Shown here: one piece after another, positions 56,072 through 64,000 of the stretch | How the letters are laid out: each line of letters begins with the position of its first letter | How positions within the stretch are numbered: position 1 is the stretch's first letter | Assembly (NCBI RefSeq): GCF_001570905.1 | Contig: NZ_BCSO01000001.1 | Span: 310,001-374,000, forward strand | Reading direction: 5' to 3' | Source: [Zimmermannella] alba NBRC 15616 | GTDB taxonomy: Bacteria; Actinomycetota; Actinomycetes; Actinomycetales; Microbacteriaceae | Length of the DNA stretch: 64,000 bases | Notes under the pieces: model-generated | The model's database searches: none | Told to the model about the DNA's origin: nothing | What the model saw: only the letters and a program-made list of their open reading frames with translations | Made by a program: the position numbers and the translations under genes

Positions 56072-56091
56072 CGACTGAAAGCTCACCAGTC

Positions 56092-56396
56092 ATGGTTCCC
56101 TTGACTGAACGGGAAATCCGCGACACGTTCATCAACGCCTCGCGAAAAGAAATCCGTAGCCTCACCCTGCCAGCAGGCTTTGAAGCGATTGACTGGGATC
56201 GACTCGACCATTTCGGATGGCAAGGCCCGAAGACGGCAACACGGTCGGAACGCTCATTTGCGAGAACTTTGAGTGCTCGCGAGATGTGCGCAAGCTCCCG
56301 CCGCTTGCGTACGAAGGATTTGATCGCGAAGCCGCACGCGACCAGCGGATTGAAGAGCTGCAGACATGGTCGGCAGCCTTCGCGTTCGGAGTCTCA
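56092..56396 (+). pseudogene. Remnant of an FBP-domain (EF-G-binding-like) gene with internal deletion
   Basis: The frame from ATG 56092 starts like FBP-domain proteins (PLTEREIRDTFINASRKEIR, then IDWDRLDHFGWQ) but loses resemblance after about residue 43. The C-terminal part of the same family continues in another frame from about 56229 (GNTVGTLICENFECSRDVR, then EGFDREAARDQRIEELQTW). About 70-75 residues that normally lie between, including the first CxxC of the treble-clef zinc finger, are missing, and the frame changes at the junction. The second part also has no stop where the family normally ends; it runs into the fabF terminator. Thus internal deletion and probable 3' truncation. FBP proteins are related to fusidic-acid resistance factors that release EF-G. 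Confidence 0.7.
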
Positions 56397-56402
56397 GCGC
56401 AA

Positions 56403-56445
56403 ACGAAGGGTGCCCCGAGGAAAAAGTCCTCGGGGCACCCTTCGT
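56403..56445 (-). terminator. Terminator of the fab operon (after fabF)
   Basis: A 19-bp perfect stem (56403-56421 with 56427-56445) and a 5-nt loop lies 11 nt behind the fabF stop on the minus strand. It also overlaps the 3' end of the FBP remnant. Confidence 0.88.
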
Positions 56446-56456
56446 GCAAGCAGCGT

Positions 56457-57722
56457 CTACGCGCCGCGGAAGGCAACCACCGCGTTCACACCACCAAAGC
56501 CGAAGGAATTCGAAATGGCAATCTTGCCCTTCGAATCAAATGCGGTCGGCTCAGTCGGCACGGTGAGCGGAATCTCGGGATCCTGCTCATCAAGGTTGAT
56601 AGTCGGCGGGATGACACCCTCGTGGAGCGCGAGGACCGTAAACATGGCCTCAATCGCACCAGCGCCACCCAAGAGGTGACCCGTGGACGACTTCGTGGCA
56701 GCAACCGGAATCTCGCGCACGCGGTCGCCGAACACGTGCTGCATAGCCGTGTACTCGGCAATGTCCCCCACCGGCGTCGACGTCGCGTGTGCGTTCACGT
56801 GCACGACGTCGTCGGGGCTGGCGCCCGCCGAAGCGAGTGCATCGAGCATGGCACGTGCGGCGCCCGAGCCCTCTGGGTCGGGAGCGGTGATGTGGTACGC
56901 GTCGCTCGTGACGGCGCCGCCGACGAGGTAGCCGTAGATCTTGGCACCGCGCGCACGGGCGTGGCTCTCGAGCTCGAGCACGAGCGCTGCTGCGCCTTCA
57001 CCAAGCACGAAGCCGTCGCGGGCAGTGTCGTAGGGCCGGGAGGCACGCTGGGGTTCGTCATTGCGCGTCGAGAGCGCCTGCATAGCGGCAAAGGATGCCA
57101 CGGGCAGCGGGTGAATCGGTGCTTCCGAACCGCCGGCGATCACGACATCTGCGTCACCGGCACGCAGGTGGTCGGCTGCGTTCGCGATCGACTCGGTCGA
57201 CGAGGCGCATGCCGAGACAGCCGTGCGGGCGCCAGCGCGGGCCTTGAGGTCCATCGCGACGGCGGCGGCCGGGGCGTTCGGCATGAGCATCGGGACGGTG
57301 AGCGGAAGGACGCGGCGGGGGCCCTTCTCGCGAAGCGTGTCCCATGCGCCAAGCATCGAGTTGAGTCCGCCAATACCGGTCGCCCAGTCGACGAGCAAAC
57401 GCTCGGGCTCGACGACGGTACGGCCTTCGGCAGCCTCCGGGTCGGTGGTCAGGCCTGCGTCAGCGAACGCTTCGCGGCCTGCGATGAGCGCGTACTGGCT
57501 CACCGGGTCCAGGCGCTTCGCCTCAACACGGCTCAGCACCTCACTCGCGGGCGTCTTCACCTGAGCAGCGAAGGTCACGGGCAGATCGTGTTCTGCCACC
57601 CACTCGTGCTCCAGCGTCGAAACGCCGCTTTCGCCACGCAGCAGTGCATCCCAGCTTTCACGCGCGGTCGCGCCAAGCGGGGTGAAGGCACCAATACCGG
57701 TGACGACAATCTGTTCGGTCAT
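56457..57722 (-). CDS. fabF: Beta-ketoacyl-ACP synthase II
   Basis: A 421-residue condensing enzyme. The catalytic triad is C172 (AVSACASSTESI), His in VNAHATSTPVGD and His in TKSSTGHLLGGAGA; NSFGFGGVNAVV closes the protein. FabF extends acyl-ACP by two carbons with malonyl-ACP. The ATG has AGGAGA 8 nt upstream. It is the last gene of fabD-fabH-acpP-fabF and is separated from acpP by about 90 nt with two hairpins, which may tune its level against the strongly expressed acpP. Confidence 0.96.
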   Translation of the reverse strand: MTEQIVVTGIGAFTPLGATARESWDALLRGESGVSTLEHEWVAEHDLPVTFAAQVKTPASEVLSRVEAKRLDPVSQYALIAGREAFADAGLTTDPEAAEGRTVVEPERLLVDWATGIGGLNSMLGAWDTLREKGPRRVLPLTVPMLMPNAPAAAVAMDLKARAGARTAVSACASSTESIANAADHLRAGDADVVIAGGSEAPIHPLPVASFAAMQALSTRNDEPQRASRPYDTARDGFVLGEGAAALVLELESHARARGAKIYGYLVGGAVTSDAYHITAPDPEGSGAARAMLDALASAGASPDDVVHVNAHATSTPVGDIAEYTAMQHVFGDRVREIPVAATKSSTGHLLGGAGAIEAMFTVLALHEGVIPPTINLDEQDPEIPLTVPTEPTAFDSKGKIAISNSFGFGGVNAVVAFRGA

Positions 57723-57742
57723 GTCGTGGATCTCCTAGGTTC

Positions 57743-57799
57743 GTCGAAACTGCTGTTTCGACAGCTCAGGGCGGCGGGAAAACTGGTTCCCGGCCGCCC
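57743..57799 (-). promoter_or_regulatory. Two hairpins between acpP and fabF
   Basis: GTCGAAAC-tgct-GTTTCGAC (57743-57762) is a perfect 8-bp hairpin 13 nt from the fabF binding site. GGGCGGC-GGGAA pairs with TTCCC-g-GCCGCCC (57769-57799). On the minus-strand mRNA the larger one comes first, right after acpP. They could act as partial terminator or as 3' stabiliser of the abundant acpP message. Confidence 0.55.
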
Positions 57800-57811
57800 C
57801 GTGTTGCGGAA

Positions 57812-58060
57812 CTACGCCTGAGCCTTTTCGATGAAGCTGACGGCGTCACCGACGGTTTTGAGGTTCTGCACCTCGTCGTCCGGGATCTTCACGTCGAACT
57901 TCTCTTCCGCGTTGACGACAATCGTCATCATCGAGATCGAGTCAATGTCGAGGTCGTCGGTGAACGACTTCTCCATGGTGACCGTGTCGGCAGCGATACC
58001 GGTCTCTTCGTTGACGAGCTCGGCGAGGCCGGCGAGGATCTCTTCCTTGCTGAGAGCCAT
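57812..58060 (-). CDS. acpP: Acyl carrier protein
   Basis: An 82-residue acidic helical protein with the phosphopantetheine site DLDIDSIS (S41). It carries growing acyl chains in type II fatty-acid synthesis. The DIDSIS version in place of the E. coli-type GADSLD is known from actinobacterial ACPs. The ATG at 58060 has AAGGAG 6 nt upstream; the longer frame from 58240 is not supported. A TACACT -10-like box on the minus strand (58094-58099) may add a promoter of its own in the 101-nt gap behind fabH. Confidence 0.97.
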   Translation of the reverse strand: MALSKEEILAGLAELVNEETGIAADTVTMEKSFTDDLDIDSISMMTIVVNAEEKFDVKIPDDEVQNLKTVGDAVSFIEKAQA

Positions 58061-58161
58061 GAGTTTCTCCTTGATTGTCGGTGACCGGATCTCAGTGTAG
58101 AGGCCGGACGTGGTTGGTGAATGTGGGGATGTGGGCGTGTGTTGAGCTTCTCGGCGTGCGA

Positions 58162-59166
58162 CTACGGCAGGCGAACGACCTGGGCGCCGTAGACGAGGCC
58201 CGCGCCGAAGCCAATCTGCAGGGCGAGGCCGCCGGAACACTCGGGGTGTTCCTCAAGCAGACGGTGCGTTGCGAGCGGAATAGATGCCGCCGAGGTGTTG
58301 CCCATATTCGCGATATCGCGGGCTACAACGACGTGCTCGGGAAGGCCCAGCTGCTTCGCGAACTCGTCGATGATGCGCATATTCGCCTGGTGGGGGATGA
58401 ATGCGGCAAGGTCGTCGGCGGTGATGCCAGCTTCTTCGAGCATCTGACGGGCAACCTTCGCCATTTCCCAGACGGCCCAGCGGAACACGCTCGGGCCGTC
58501 CTGGCGCAGCGTCGGCCACTCGATTTCTCCGCGGCGGTATTGCATGAGCTCGCCGTTCATGGCGACGGCCTGCCAGCGCGTGCCGTCCGAGCCCGTGAGG
58601 CTACGCGAGATGCCCGGATCATCGCTCGCGACGAGCACAGCGGCGCCAGCACCATCACCGAGCAGGAAGGAAATCGAGCGGTCGGTCGGGTCGATGAGCT
58701 CCGAGAGCTTCTCTGCGCCGACGACGAGTGCGGTTCGGGCGCTGCCAGCGCGGATGAGCGCATCCGCCTGAGCGATCGCATAGCAGTAGCCTGCGCAGCC
58801 CGCGGAGAGATCAAAGGCGGTGGCCGGGGTTGCGCCGAGTTCGCCCGCGAGACGGGCGGCAACCGACGGGGTCTGCATCATGTTGCTGATCGTCGCGACG
58901 ATGACGAGGTCGACATCGGCACCGTCCACGCCCGCCTTGGCGAGCGCCTCCTGGCTTGCCTCGCGTGACATGTCGAGGACGTTGCGGCCGGGGCTCGCGT
59001 AGCGGCGCTCAATGATGCCGGTGCGCTGACGAATCCACTCATCCGAGGAATTGATCGGCTCAATGACGTCGGCGTTCGGCACCACGATGTCACCGCGCGA
59101 AGCACCGATCGCGACGATGCGTGAACCGCGAACGATGGGGGTCTGCTGGAGCGTGGGGGAGGACAT
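58162..59166 (-). CDS. fabH: Beta-ketoacyl-ACP synthase III
   Basis: A 334-residue KAS III. The catalytic residues are C124 (LSAGCAGYCYA), His in FIPHQANMRI and Asn in ANMGNTSAASIP. It starts fatty-acid synthesis by condensing an acyl-CoA with malonyl-ACP and in actinobacteria prefers branched primers such as isobutyryl- or anteiso-type CoA, which leads to iso/anteiso lipids. AAAGG (59177-59181, minus strand) lies 10 nt before ATG 59166 and 7 nt before an in-frame TTG at 59169, so the protein may have one residue more. It follows fabD by about 15 nt. Confidence 0.95.
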   Translation of the reverse strand: MSSPTLQQTPIVRGSRIVAIGASRGDIVVPNADVIEPINSSDEWIRQRTGIIERRYASPGRNVLDMSREASQEALAKAGVDGADVDLVIVATISNMMQTPSVAARLAGELGATPATAFDLSAGCAGYCYAIAQADALIRAGSARTALVVGAEKLSELIDPTDRSISFLLGDGAGAAVLVASDDPGISRSLTGSDGTRWQAVAMNGELMQYRRGEIEWPTLRQDGPSVFRWAVWEMAKVARQMLEEAGITADDLAAFIPHQANMRIIDEFAKQLGLPEHVVVARDIANMGNTSAASIPLATHRLLEEHPECSGGLALQIGFGAGLVYGAQVVRLP

Positions 59167-59181
59167 CAAGCTGTGGCCTTT

Positions 59182-60108
59182 CTAGCGGTCCCCGCGGAAA
59201 CCCTCGGGAAGCGTGGAGATCGCTTCAAATGATGTGAGTGCAAGCGACGGGATGCCCTTCATGCCGCGCTTTGCGAGGCCGGTGAGGGCGCCTGCGGGAG
59301 AAAGCTCAATGAGTCCAGCGACGCCGGCGTCAAGCATGGACGCCATGCACGCGTCCCAGCGGACGGGCTGCGCGAGCTGACGCACCATCTCGTCGACGAA
59401 GGCGTCTCCATTGTCGTACACGCTGCCGTCTTCGTTTGCCCACAGGGTGAGCTGTGGGTCGCTCGCGGCGAACTCGGCACGGTGGAGCGAAAACTGCTCG
59501 CGCGCGTGGGCCATGTACTTCGTGTGGAAGGCGCCAGCGACCTTGAGCGCAATGACGCGCGAGCCCTGCGGTGGCTCCGCGGCAAGTGCTTCGAGCGACG
59601 AGGGGCCGCCAGCGGCCACAATCTGGCCACCGCCGTTGAAGTTTGCGGGCTCGAGACCGAGCTCGTTGAGACGAGCGGTGACGAGCTCTTCACTGCCGCC
59701 GAGCACTGCCACCATGCCGCTCGGCGTCGAGGAGGCGTCCTCTGCCATGAGTGTCGAGCGCAGGCGGACAAAACGCAGCGCCGTGTCGGCGTCGAACACA
59801 CCGGCAACATAGGCAGCCGTGACCTCGCCCACCGAGTGGCCAGCGACGCCGCTCACCTCGGCAGCCAGTTCAGGCTGCCCCTCACGCAGGGCGTTCCAGC
59901 TCAGGATGCCAGCGGCCACGATGAGCGGCTGCGCGATGGCGGTGTCCTTGATGGTTGCTTCGTCGGATTCCGTGCCGTGCAGAATCAGATCGATGCCTGC
60001 TGCGTCGCTCATGCGCTCCAGTTCGGCGCGGCGAGCGGGGTCTTCAACCCAGGGTGCAAGAAAGCCGGGCTTTTGCGATCCCTGACCAGGGCACGTGACA
60101 ACGAACAT
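59182..60108 (-). CDS. fabD: Malonyl-CoA:ACP transacylase
   Basis: A 308-residue acyltransferase. The nucleophile is S92 in GHSVGE, with GQGSQKPG at the oxyanion hole and His in AGAFHTKYM. It moves malonate from CoA to ACP for chain extension. It is the first gene of the fab operon. The 62-nt gap behind the FasR-type regulator should contain its promoter, and ACAATA sits 7 nt before the ATG on the minus strand. In Streptomyces the PucR-like FasR encoded next to it activates the operon. Confidence 0.95.
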   Translation of the reverse strand: MFVVTCPGQGSQKPGFLAPWVEDPARRAELERMSDAAGIDLILHGTESDEATIKDTAIAQPLIVAAGILSWNALREGQPELAAEVSGVAGHSVGEVTAAYVAGVFDADTALRFVRLRSTLMAEDASSTPSGMVAVLGGSEELVTARLNELGLEPANFNGGGQIVAAGGPSSLEALAAEPPQGSRVIALKVAGAFHTKYMAHAREQFSLHRAEFAASDPQLTLWANEDGSVYDNGDAFVDEMVRQLAQPVRWDACMASMLDAGVAGLIELSPAGALTGLAKRGMKGIPSLALTSFEAISTLPEGFRGDR

Positions 60109-60170
60109 ACGTCCATATTGTCACTTCGTTGCCACGAGCCGCTGTATGAATCCCACAAAGGATTCGCGAT

Positions 60171-61442
60171 TTACTTGTTAAATTGCGTACGTCCGGGGCG
60201 GCGCTGGGCCTGGGCGCGACGATCCGCGTGCCGCGGCAGCGGACGACGGGCATCATTCGACACAGGGTCGGCAATCTGGCCAAGGATGAGCGCGCACTGG
60301 AGGATGATCGCCTCGCGGGCACCCGTCGCATCCCAACCGATGACCTCGCTCACGCGCTTCAAGCGGTAGCGAACCGTGTTCGGGTGGACGAAGAGTTCAC
60401 GCGCGGTGGCCTCGAGTGAACGTCCATTGTCGAGATAGCACGCGAGTGTGCTCAAGAGGTCGCTCGGGTGATCTGCCAGCGGGCGGTAGATACGTGCGAC
60501 GAGGGTCTGACGGGCGAGCGGGTCACCCGCGAGGGCGCGCTCGGGAAGAAGATCCTCGGCAAGGGTCGGGCGGCTCGAACGGCGCCAGGCGCCAGCGACT
60601 GCGAAGCCCGCGAGTGCCGCGCGAGCGGAACGCGATGCCTCGACGACCGCGGGGACCGTCGGGCCGAGAACGAGTCGTCCCTGACCGAAGGCGGGCTCAA
60701 GCTCGGTGGCAATGTCGAGGAACGACATCTCCTCGCGCTCGGTGCCATCAGCGTTCCGGTGTGCGTGGTGGTGGCGGGCACGACCAATCACGAGGACGAG
60801 CCGGTTGCCCTGCACGCCGACGAGAAGATCGGCACGGCAGTGACGGGCCGTGCGTCGGAGCTGGTCCACCTCAAGCTGCTTCGGGGTCGTTCCCACGAGC
60901 ACTGCGGCTTCGCCGTGGCTCGACCAGCCGAGGGCCGCAATACGGCTCGGCAGTTCGTCGTCGTGCTCACCGGTAAGGATCGAGTCGACGACGAGTGCTT
61001 CGAGTCGGGCATCCCAGAGACCACGGGCCTCAGCGGCGCGAGCGTAGACGTCTGCGGCAGCAAAGGCGATGTCGCGCGAGTAGCGCAGGATCGCGGCATG
61101 TGCCTCGGCGTCGTGCTCGGAGACGCGCTCTTCGACGACCTCGCCGACCACGCGGATGAGCTGCAGGGTCTGCTGGAGTGAGATCGAGCGAAGCAGCTCG
61201 CGGGGTGCCGTCGAGAAGACGTCCGCGGCAACCCACGGTGTCTGGTTGGGGTCCTCGAAGGCGGCAATGAAGTGGGAGATACCCGACTGGGCAACAAGAC
61301 CCACCGCGGAACGTCGTCCCGGCGGCATCTCGCTGAACCAGGGGAGGGTCTCCTCGAGGCGCTTAATCGTCGTGCTGGACAGCTCTCCACTGATGGCCTT
61401 GAGCCAGGCGAGAGTCTGCTCCTTCGTTCGCTGCGTAGCCAC
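60171..61442 (-). CDS. fasR: PucR-family transcriptional regulator, FasR-like activator of fab genes
   Basis: A 423-residue regulator. An N-terminal helical region and a GGDEF-like central part (VVDSILTGEHDDELPSRI, LLVGVQGNRLVLVIGRA) lead to the PucR-type helix-turn-helix: LLSTLACYLDNGRSLEATA, then FVHPNTVRYRLKRVSEVIGW. In Streptomyces coelicolor, FasR of this family, encoded directly upstream of fabD, activates fabD-fabH-acpP-fabF; the same position here supports the same role. The GTG start is 5 nt behind the aceE stop, so the two are probably co-transcribed. The tail after the HTH is basic. Confidence 0.85.
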   Translation of the reverse strand: MATQRTKEQTLAWLKAISGELSSTTIKRLEETLPWFSEMPPGRRSAVGLVAQSGISHFIAAFEDPNQTPWVAADVFSTAPRELLRSISLQQTLQLIRVVGEVVEERVSEHDAEAHAAILRYSRDIAFAAADVYARAAEARGLWDARLEALVVDSILTGEHDDELPSRIAALGWSSHGEAAVLVGTTPKQLEVDQLRRTARHCRADLLVGVQGNRLVLVIGRARHHHAHRNADGTEREEMSFLDIATELEPAFGQGRLVLGPTVPAVVEASRSARAALAGFAVAGAWRRSSRPTLAEDLLPERALAGDPLARQTLVARIYRPLADHPSDLLSTLACYLDNGRSLEATARELFVHPNTVRYRLKRVSEVIGWDATGAREAIILQCALILGQIADPVSNDARRPLPRHADRRAQAQRRPGRTQFNK

Positions 61443-61447
61443 GGCGG

Positions 61448-64000
61448 TTATGCGTCGCCACCGGCGGTACCGCTGGTACCGGCGTTGACGTTGTGGAGGT
61501 CGTAACGGTCAATCGCCTGCTGGACAAGCGCCCGGTCAATCTCACCGCGCTCGGCAAGCTTTGCGAGGGTACGAATGACGATCGAGTGGCTGTCGATGCG
61601 GTAGTAGCGTCGGGCCGCCGGACGGGTGTCCGAGATGCCGAAGTCATCGGCACCGAGCGTGACGTAGTCGCCCGGAACGTACGGACGGATCGACTCCGGC
61701 ACAAGGTGCGAGAAGTCGCTCACGCCGAGGTGAAGACCACCGCGCGACGCCTGCAGCTTGTCGGTGAGGTAGGGGACCTGCGGTTCGTCGCCCGGATTCG
61801 TCCAGTTCGCCGTCTCGGCCTTGAGGCCGTCGCGACGAAGCTCTTCCCACGAGGTGACTGACCAGACGGCTGCAGCCACACCCCAATCGTCCTTCAAAAG
61901 CTGTTGAGCTTCGAGCGCCCACGGGACAGCAACACCCGACGCAAGCAGCTGCACCTTCGGGCCATCGATCTCGGCGGCCTTGAGGTGGTAGATGCCCTTG
62001 AGGATGCCCTCGGCGTCAACGTTCTCCGGCTCTGCTGGCTGCGGCATCGGCTCGTTGTACATCGTGAGGTAGTACATGACGTTCGGGTCGTCGTGCTTCC
62101 CGCCGTACATGCGCTCAAGACCGGCTTCCACGATATGGGCGATCTCGTAGACGTAGGCCGGGTCGTAGGAGATCACGGCCGGGTTCGTCGCGGCAAGCAC
62201 GTGCGAGTGGCCATCCATGTGCTGAAGGCCTTCACCCGAAAGGGTCGTGCGGCCCGCAGTACAGCCCATGAGGAAGCCACGCGCAAGCTGGTCGGCCGCA
62301 GCCCACATCGAGTCGCCCGTGCGCTGGAAGCCGAACATCGAGTAGTACATGTAGATCGGCACCATCGCCTCGCCGTGCGAGGAGTACGAGGTACCGGCAG
62401 CCGTGAAGGCACCCATTGCACCGGCCTCGTTGATGCCGACGTGCTGAATCTGGCCCACCTCGGACTCACGGTAGGCGAGGAGGAGTTCACGGTCGACCGA
62501 CATGTAGTGCTGGCCGTTCGGGTTGTAGATCTTCGCGGTCGGGAAGAACGCGTCGACACCGAAGGTGCGTGCCTCGTCCGGGATGATCGGGACGATGCGC
62601 TTGCCGATCTCCTTCGAACGCATGAGGTCCTTGAGGATGCGGACGAAACCCATGGTCGTCGCGACCGGCTGATTGCCCGAACCCTTCTTGCCGACCTTGT
62701 AGAGGTCGCTGGCGGGAAGCTCGATCTGCGTGTACTTCGATCGGCGCTCCGGCACGAAACCACCGAGGGCGCGGCGGCGTTCCTGCATGTACTGGATCGC
62801 CTCGTCGTCCTGACCGGGGTGGTAGTACGGCGGCTGGTAGAGGTCCTTCTCGAGCTCAGCGTCCGAGATCGGCACGTGCATGTGGTCACGGAAGGTCTTG
62901 AGATCTTCCATCTTGAGCTTCTTCATCTGGTGGGTCGCGTTGCGGCCCTCGAAGTGCGTGCCGAGACCGTAGCCCTTAATCGTGTGGGCGAGGATGACCG
63001 TCGGCTGGCCCTTGTGCTCAAGCGCTGCTTTGTACGCCGCGTACATCTTGCGGTAGTCGTGGCCACCGCGCTTGAGGCCCCAGATCTGGTCGTCGGTGTA
63101 GTCCTCGACGAGCTTCGCGGTGCGGGGGTCGCGGCCGAAGAAGTGCTCGCGGACGAAGGCGCCCGACTCTGCCTTGTAGGTCTGGAAGTCGCCGTCGGGG
63201 GTGACGTTCATGAGGTCGCGGAGGGCGCCGTCGTGGTCGCGCTCGAGGAGGGCATCCCACTCGCGGCCCCAAATGACCTTGATGACGTGCCACCCGGCGC
63301 CACGGAAGAAGCTCTCGAGCTCCTGGATGATCTTGCCGTTACCGCGCACTGGGCCATCGAGACGCTGCAGGTTGCAGTTGACGATGAAGGTGAGATTGTC
63401 GAGCTTGTAGTTGGCAGCGATCTGCAGCTGACCACGCGACTCAGGCTCGTCCATTTCGCCGTCACCGAGGAACGCCCACACATGCGACTTCGAGGCGTCC
63501 TTGATGCCGCGGTTCGTGAGGTACTGGTTGAACTGTGCCTGCCAGATCGCGTTCATCGGGCCAAGACCCATCGACACGGTCGGGAACTGCCAGAACTCGG
63601 GGAACTGACGCGGGTGCGGGTATGAGGGGAGGCCATTCTTACCCTTGGAAGCCTGCTGACGGAAACCGTCAAGCTGGTCGGCCGTGATCTGGCCGAGGAG
63701 GTAGGCGCGGGCGTAGTTACCGGGGGAGGCGTGGCCCTGGAAGAAGACCTGGTCGGGGCCGTCCGGGTGGTCGTAGCCCTTGAAGAAGTGGTTGAGGCCG
63801 ACTTCGTAGAGCGAGGCCTGGGCGGCGTAGGAGGAGATGTGGCCGCCGACGCTGATGCGCTCCTGCTGGCCGCGCTGCACGGTCATGGCGGCGTTCCAGC
63901 GGATCCACGAGCGGTAACGGCGCTCAATCTCCTCGTCGCCGGGGAACTCGGGCTCGTCGCCGGGGGCAATCGTGTTGATGTAGTCCGTCGTTGGCACCAT
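61448..64000 (-). CDS. aceE: Pyruvate dehydrogenase E1 component, homodimeric type (5' end missing)
   Basis: The visible 850 residues are homodimeric E1 without the first 60-70 residues; homologues read on upstream of the [11 protein letters not shown] found at the right edge, so the ATG at 64000 is internal. The thiamine diphosphate-binding block is [16 protein letters not shown] with [16 protein letters not shown]; the second half has [20 protein letters not shown] and [14 protein letters not shown]1 decarboxylates pyruvate and passes the acetyl group to the lipoyl protein, giving acetyl-CoA. Location directly in front of fasR and the fab operon links acetyl-CoA production with its main biosynthetic use. 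Confidence 0.96.
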   Translation of the reverse strand: MVPTTDYINTIAPGDEPEFPGDEEIERRYRSWIRWNAAMTVQRGQQERISVGGHISSYAAQASLYEVGLNHFFKGYDHPDGPDQVFFQGHASPGNYARAYLLGQITADQLDGFRQQASKGKNGLPSYPHPRQFPEFWQFPTVSMGLGPMNAIWQAQFNQYLTNRGIKDASKSHVWAFLGDGEMDEPESRGQLQIAANYKLDNLTFIVNCNLQRLDGPVRGNGKIIQELESFFRGAGWHVIKVIWGREWDALLERDHDGALRDLMNVTPDGDFQTYKAESGAFVREHFFGRDPRTAKLVEDYTDDQIWGLKRGGHDYRKMYAAYKAALEHKGQPTVILAHTIKGYGLGTHFEGRNATHQMKKLKMEDLKTFRDHMHVPISDAELEKDLYQPPYYHPGQDDEAIQYMQERRRALGGFVPERRSKYTQIELPASDLYKVGKKGSGNQPVATTMGFVRILKDLMRSKEIGKRIVPIIPDEARTFGVDAFFPTAKIYNPNGQHYMSVDRELLLAYRESEVGQIQHVGINEAGAMGAFTAAGTSYSSHGEAMVPIYMYYSMFGFQRTGDSMWAAADQLARGFLMGCTAGRTTLSGEGLQHMDGHSHVLAATNPAVISYDPAYVYEIAHIVEAGLERMYGGKHDDPNVMYYLTMYNEPMPQPAEPENVDAEGILKGIYHLKAAEIDGPKVQLLASGVAVPWALEAQQLLKDDWGVAAAVWSVTSWEELRRDGLKAETANWTNPGDEPQVPYLTDKLQASRGGLHLGVSDFSHLVPESIRPYVPGDYVTLGADDFGISDTRPAARRYYRIDSHSIVIRTLAKLAERGEIDRALVQQAIDRYDLHNVNAGTSGTAGGDA

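Noticed and set aside
56032-56091. TTGACA at 56032 as a promoter of the FBP remnant, with start at 56032
   Set aside because: No acceptable -10 lies 16-19 bp downstream, and the family resemblance starts at ATG 56092.
61904-63625. A 573-residue + strand frame opposite aceE
   Set aside because: Composition (Val, Arg, Asp, Leu, His) is that of an antisense shadow; aceE is clear on the minus strand.

Overview
The window is a contiguous piece of a GC-rich actinobacterial chromosome, most probably from the Micrococcales and plausibly a Microbacteriaceae member. The reasons are gene order and style rather than any database match: dusB-dgt-dnaG, recO-uppS-glyQS, hrcA-dnaJ-rsmE-HIT-phoH-ybeY-CorC-era, a FasR-type regulator beside fabD-fabH-acpP-fabF and aceE, a DUF3145 gene, frequent GTG starts, ATGA/GTGA overlaps, and many genes whose -10 box (TANNNT) sits 6-8 nt before the start codon, the signature of leaderless transcripts. 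No rRNA, CRISPR array, insertion sequence or prophage is visible. The PrsW gene at the left edge and aceE at the right edge are cut by the window.

Layout. 1-4192: PrsW protease, FKBP isomerase, rpsO, ppk2 and metB, mostly as single units. 4369-8182: a less GC-biased accessory cassette with a lactococcin-972-type bacteriocin precursor, a lipoprotein, a membrane-anchored adaptor with a peptidoglycan-binding fold, an ABC ATPase and an FtsX/MacB-type permease. 8374-16619: pnp, then (after a large terminator and a dispersed palindromic repeat) a YbhB-type protein, M16 protease, histidine phosphatase, dapB, a small TPR-like membrane protein, thyX and hemW. 16683-26671: a repeat-rich DUF4870 protein on the minus strand, then the long heat-shock/ribosome-maturation operon ending in a two-component system. 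26798-31690: a catalytically degenerate ABC-ATPase relative and a two-gene unit of a membrane-anchored esterase and an MprF/DUF2156-like aminoacyl-lipid synthase.

31700-33562 holds leuA with a clear leader peptide (three consecutive Leu codons) and mutually exclusive RNA pairings that can hide the leuA ribosome-binding site. 33638-36715: recO-uppS-glyQS. 36942-38509: a WXG100-like protein with a DUF6973-type C-terminus and an overlapping lipoprotein, a candidate toxin/immunity pair. 38583-45149: dusB-dgt-dnaG, then an orphan ABC ATPase coupled to a 2-hydroxyacid dehydrogenase. 45249-48884: tRNA-Asn, def, a DMT transporter, a GT4 glycosyltransferase and a DUF77 protein, with a second copy of the palindromic repeat. 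48966-52366: proB and proA separated by a siderophore-interacting protein gene with a DtxR/IdeR-like operator. 52415-55885: tRNA-Met, an alpha-glucan phosphorylase and DUF3145. 56092-56396: the decayed remains of an FBP-domain gene. 56457-64000 (minus strand): aceE-fasR followed by fabD-fabH-acpP-fabF, linking acetyl-CoA production to fatty-acid synthesis.

The most interesting items are the bacteriocin cassette, the leu attenuator, the WXG-DUF6973 pair, the degenerate ABC ATPase, the dispersed palindromic repeat, and a GGGGGAG heptamer that occurs only on the + strand whatever the gene direction.
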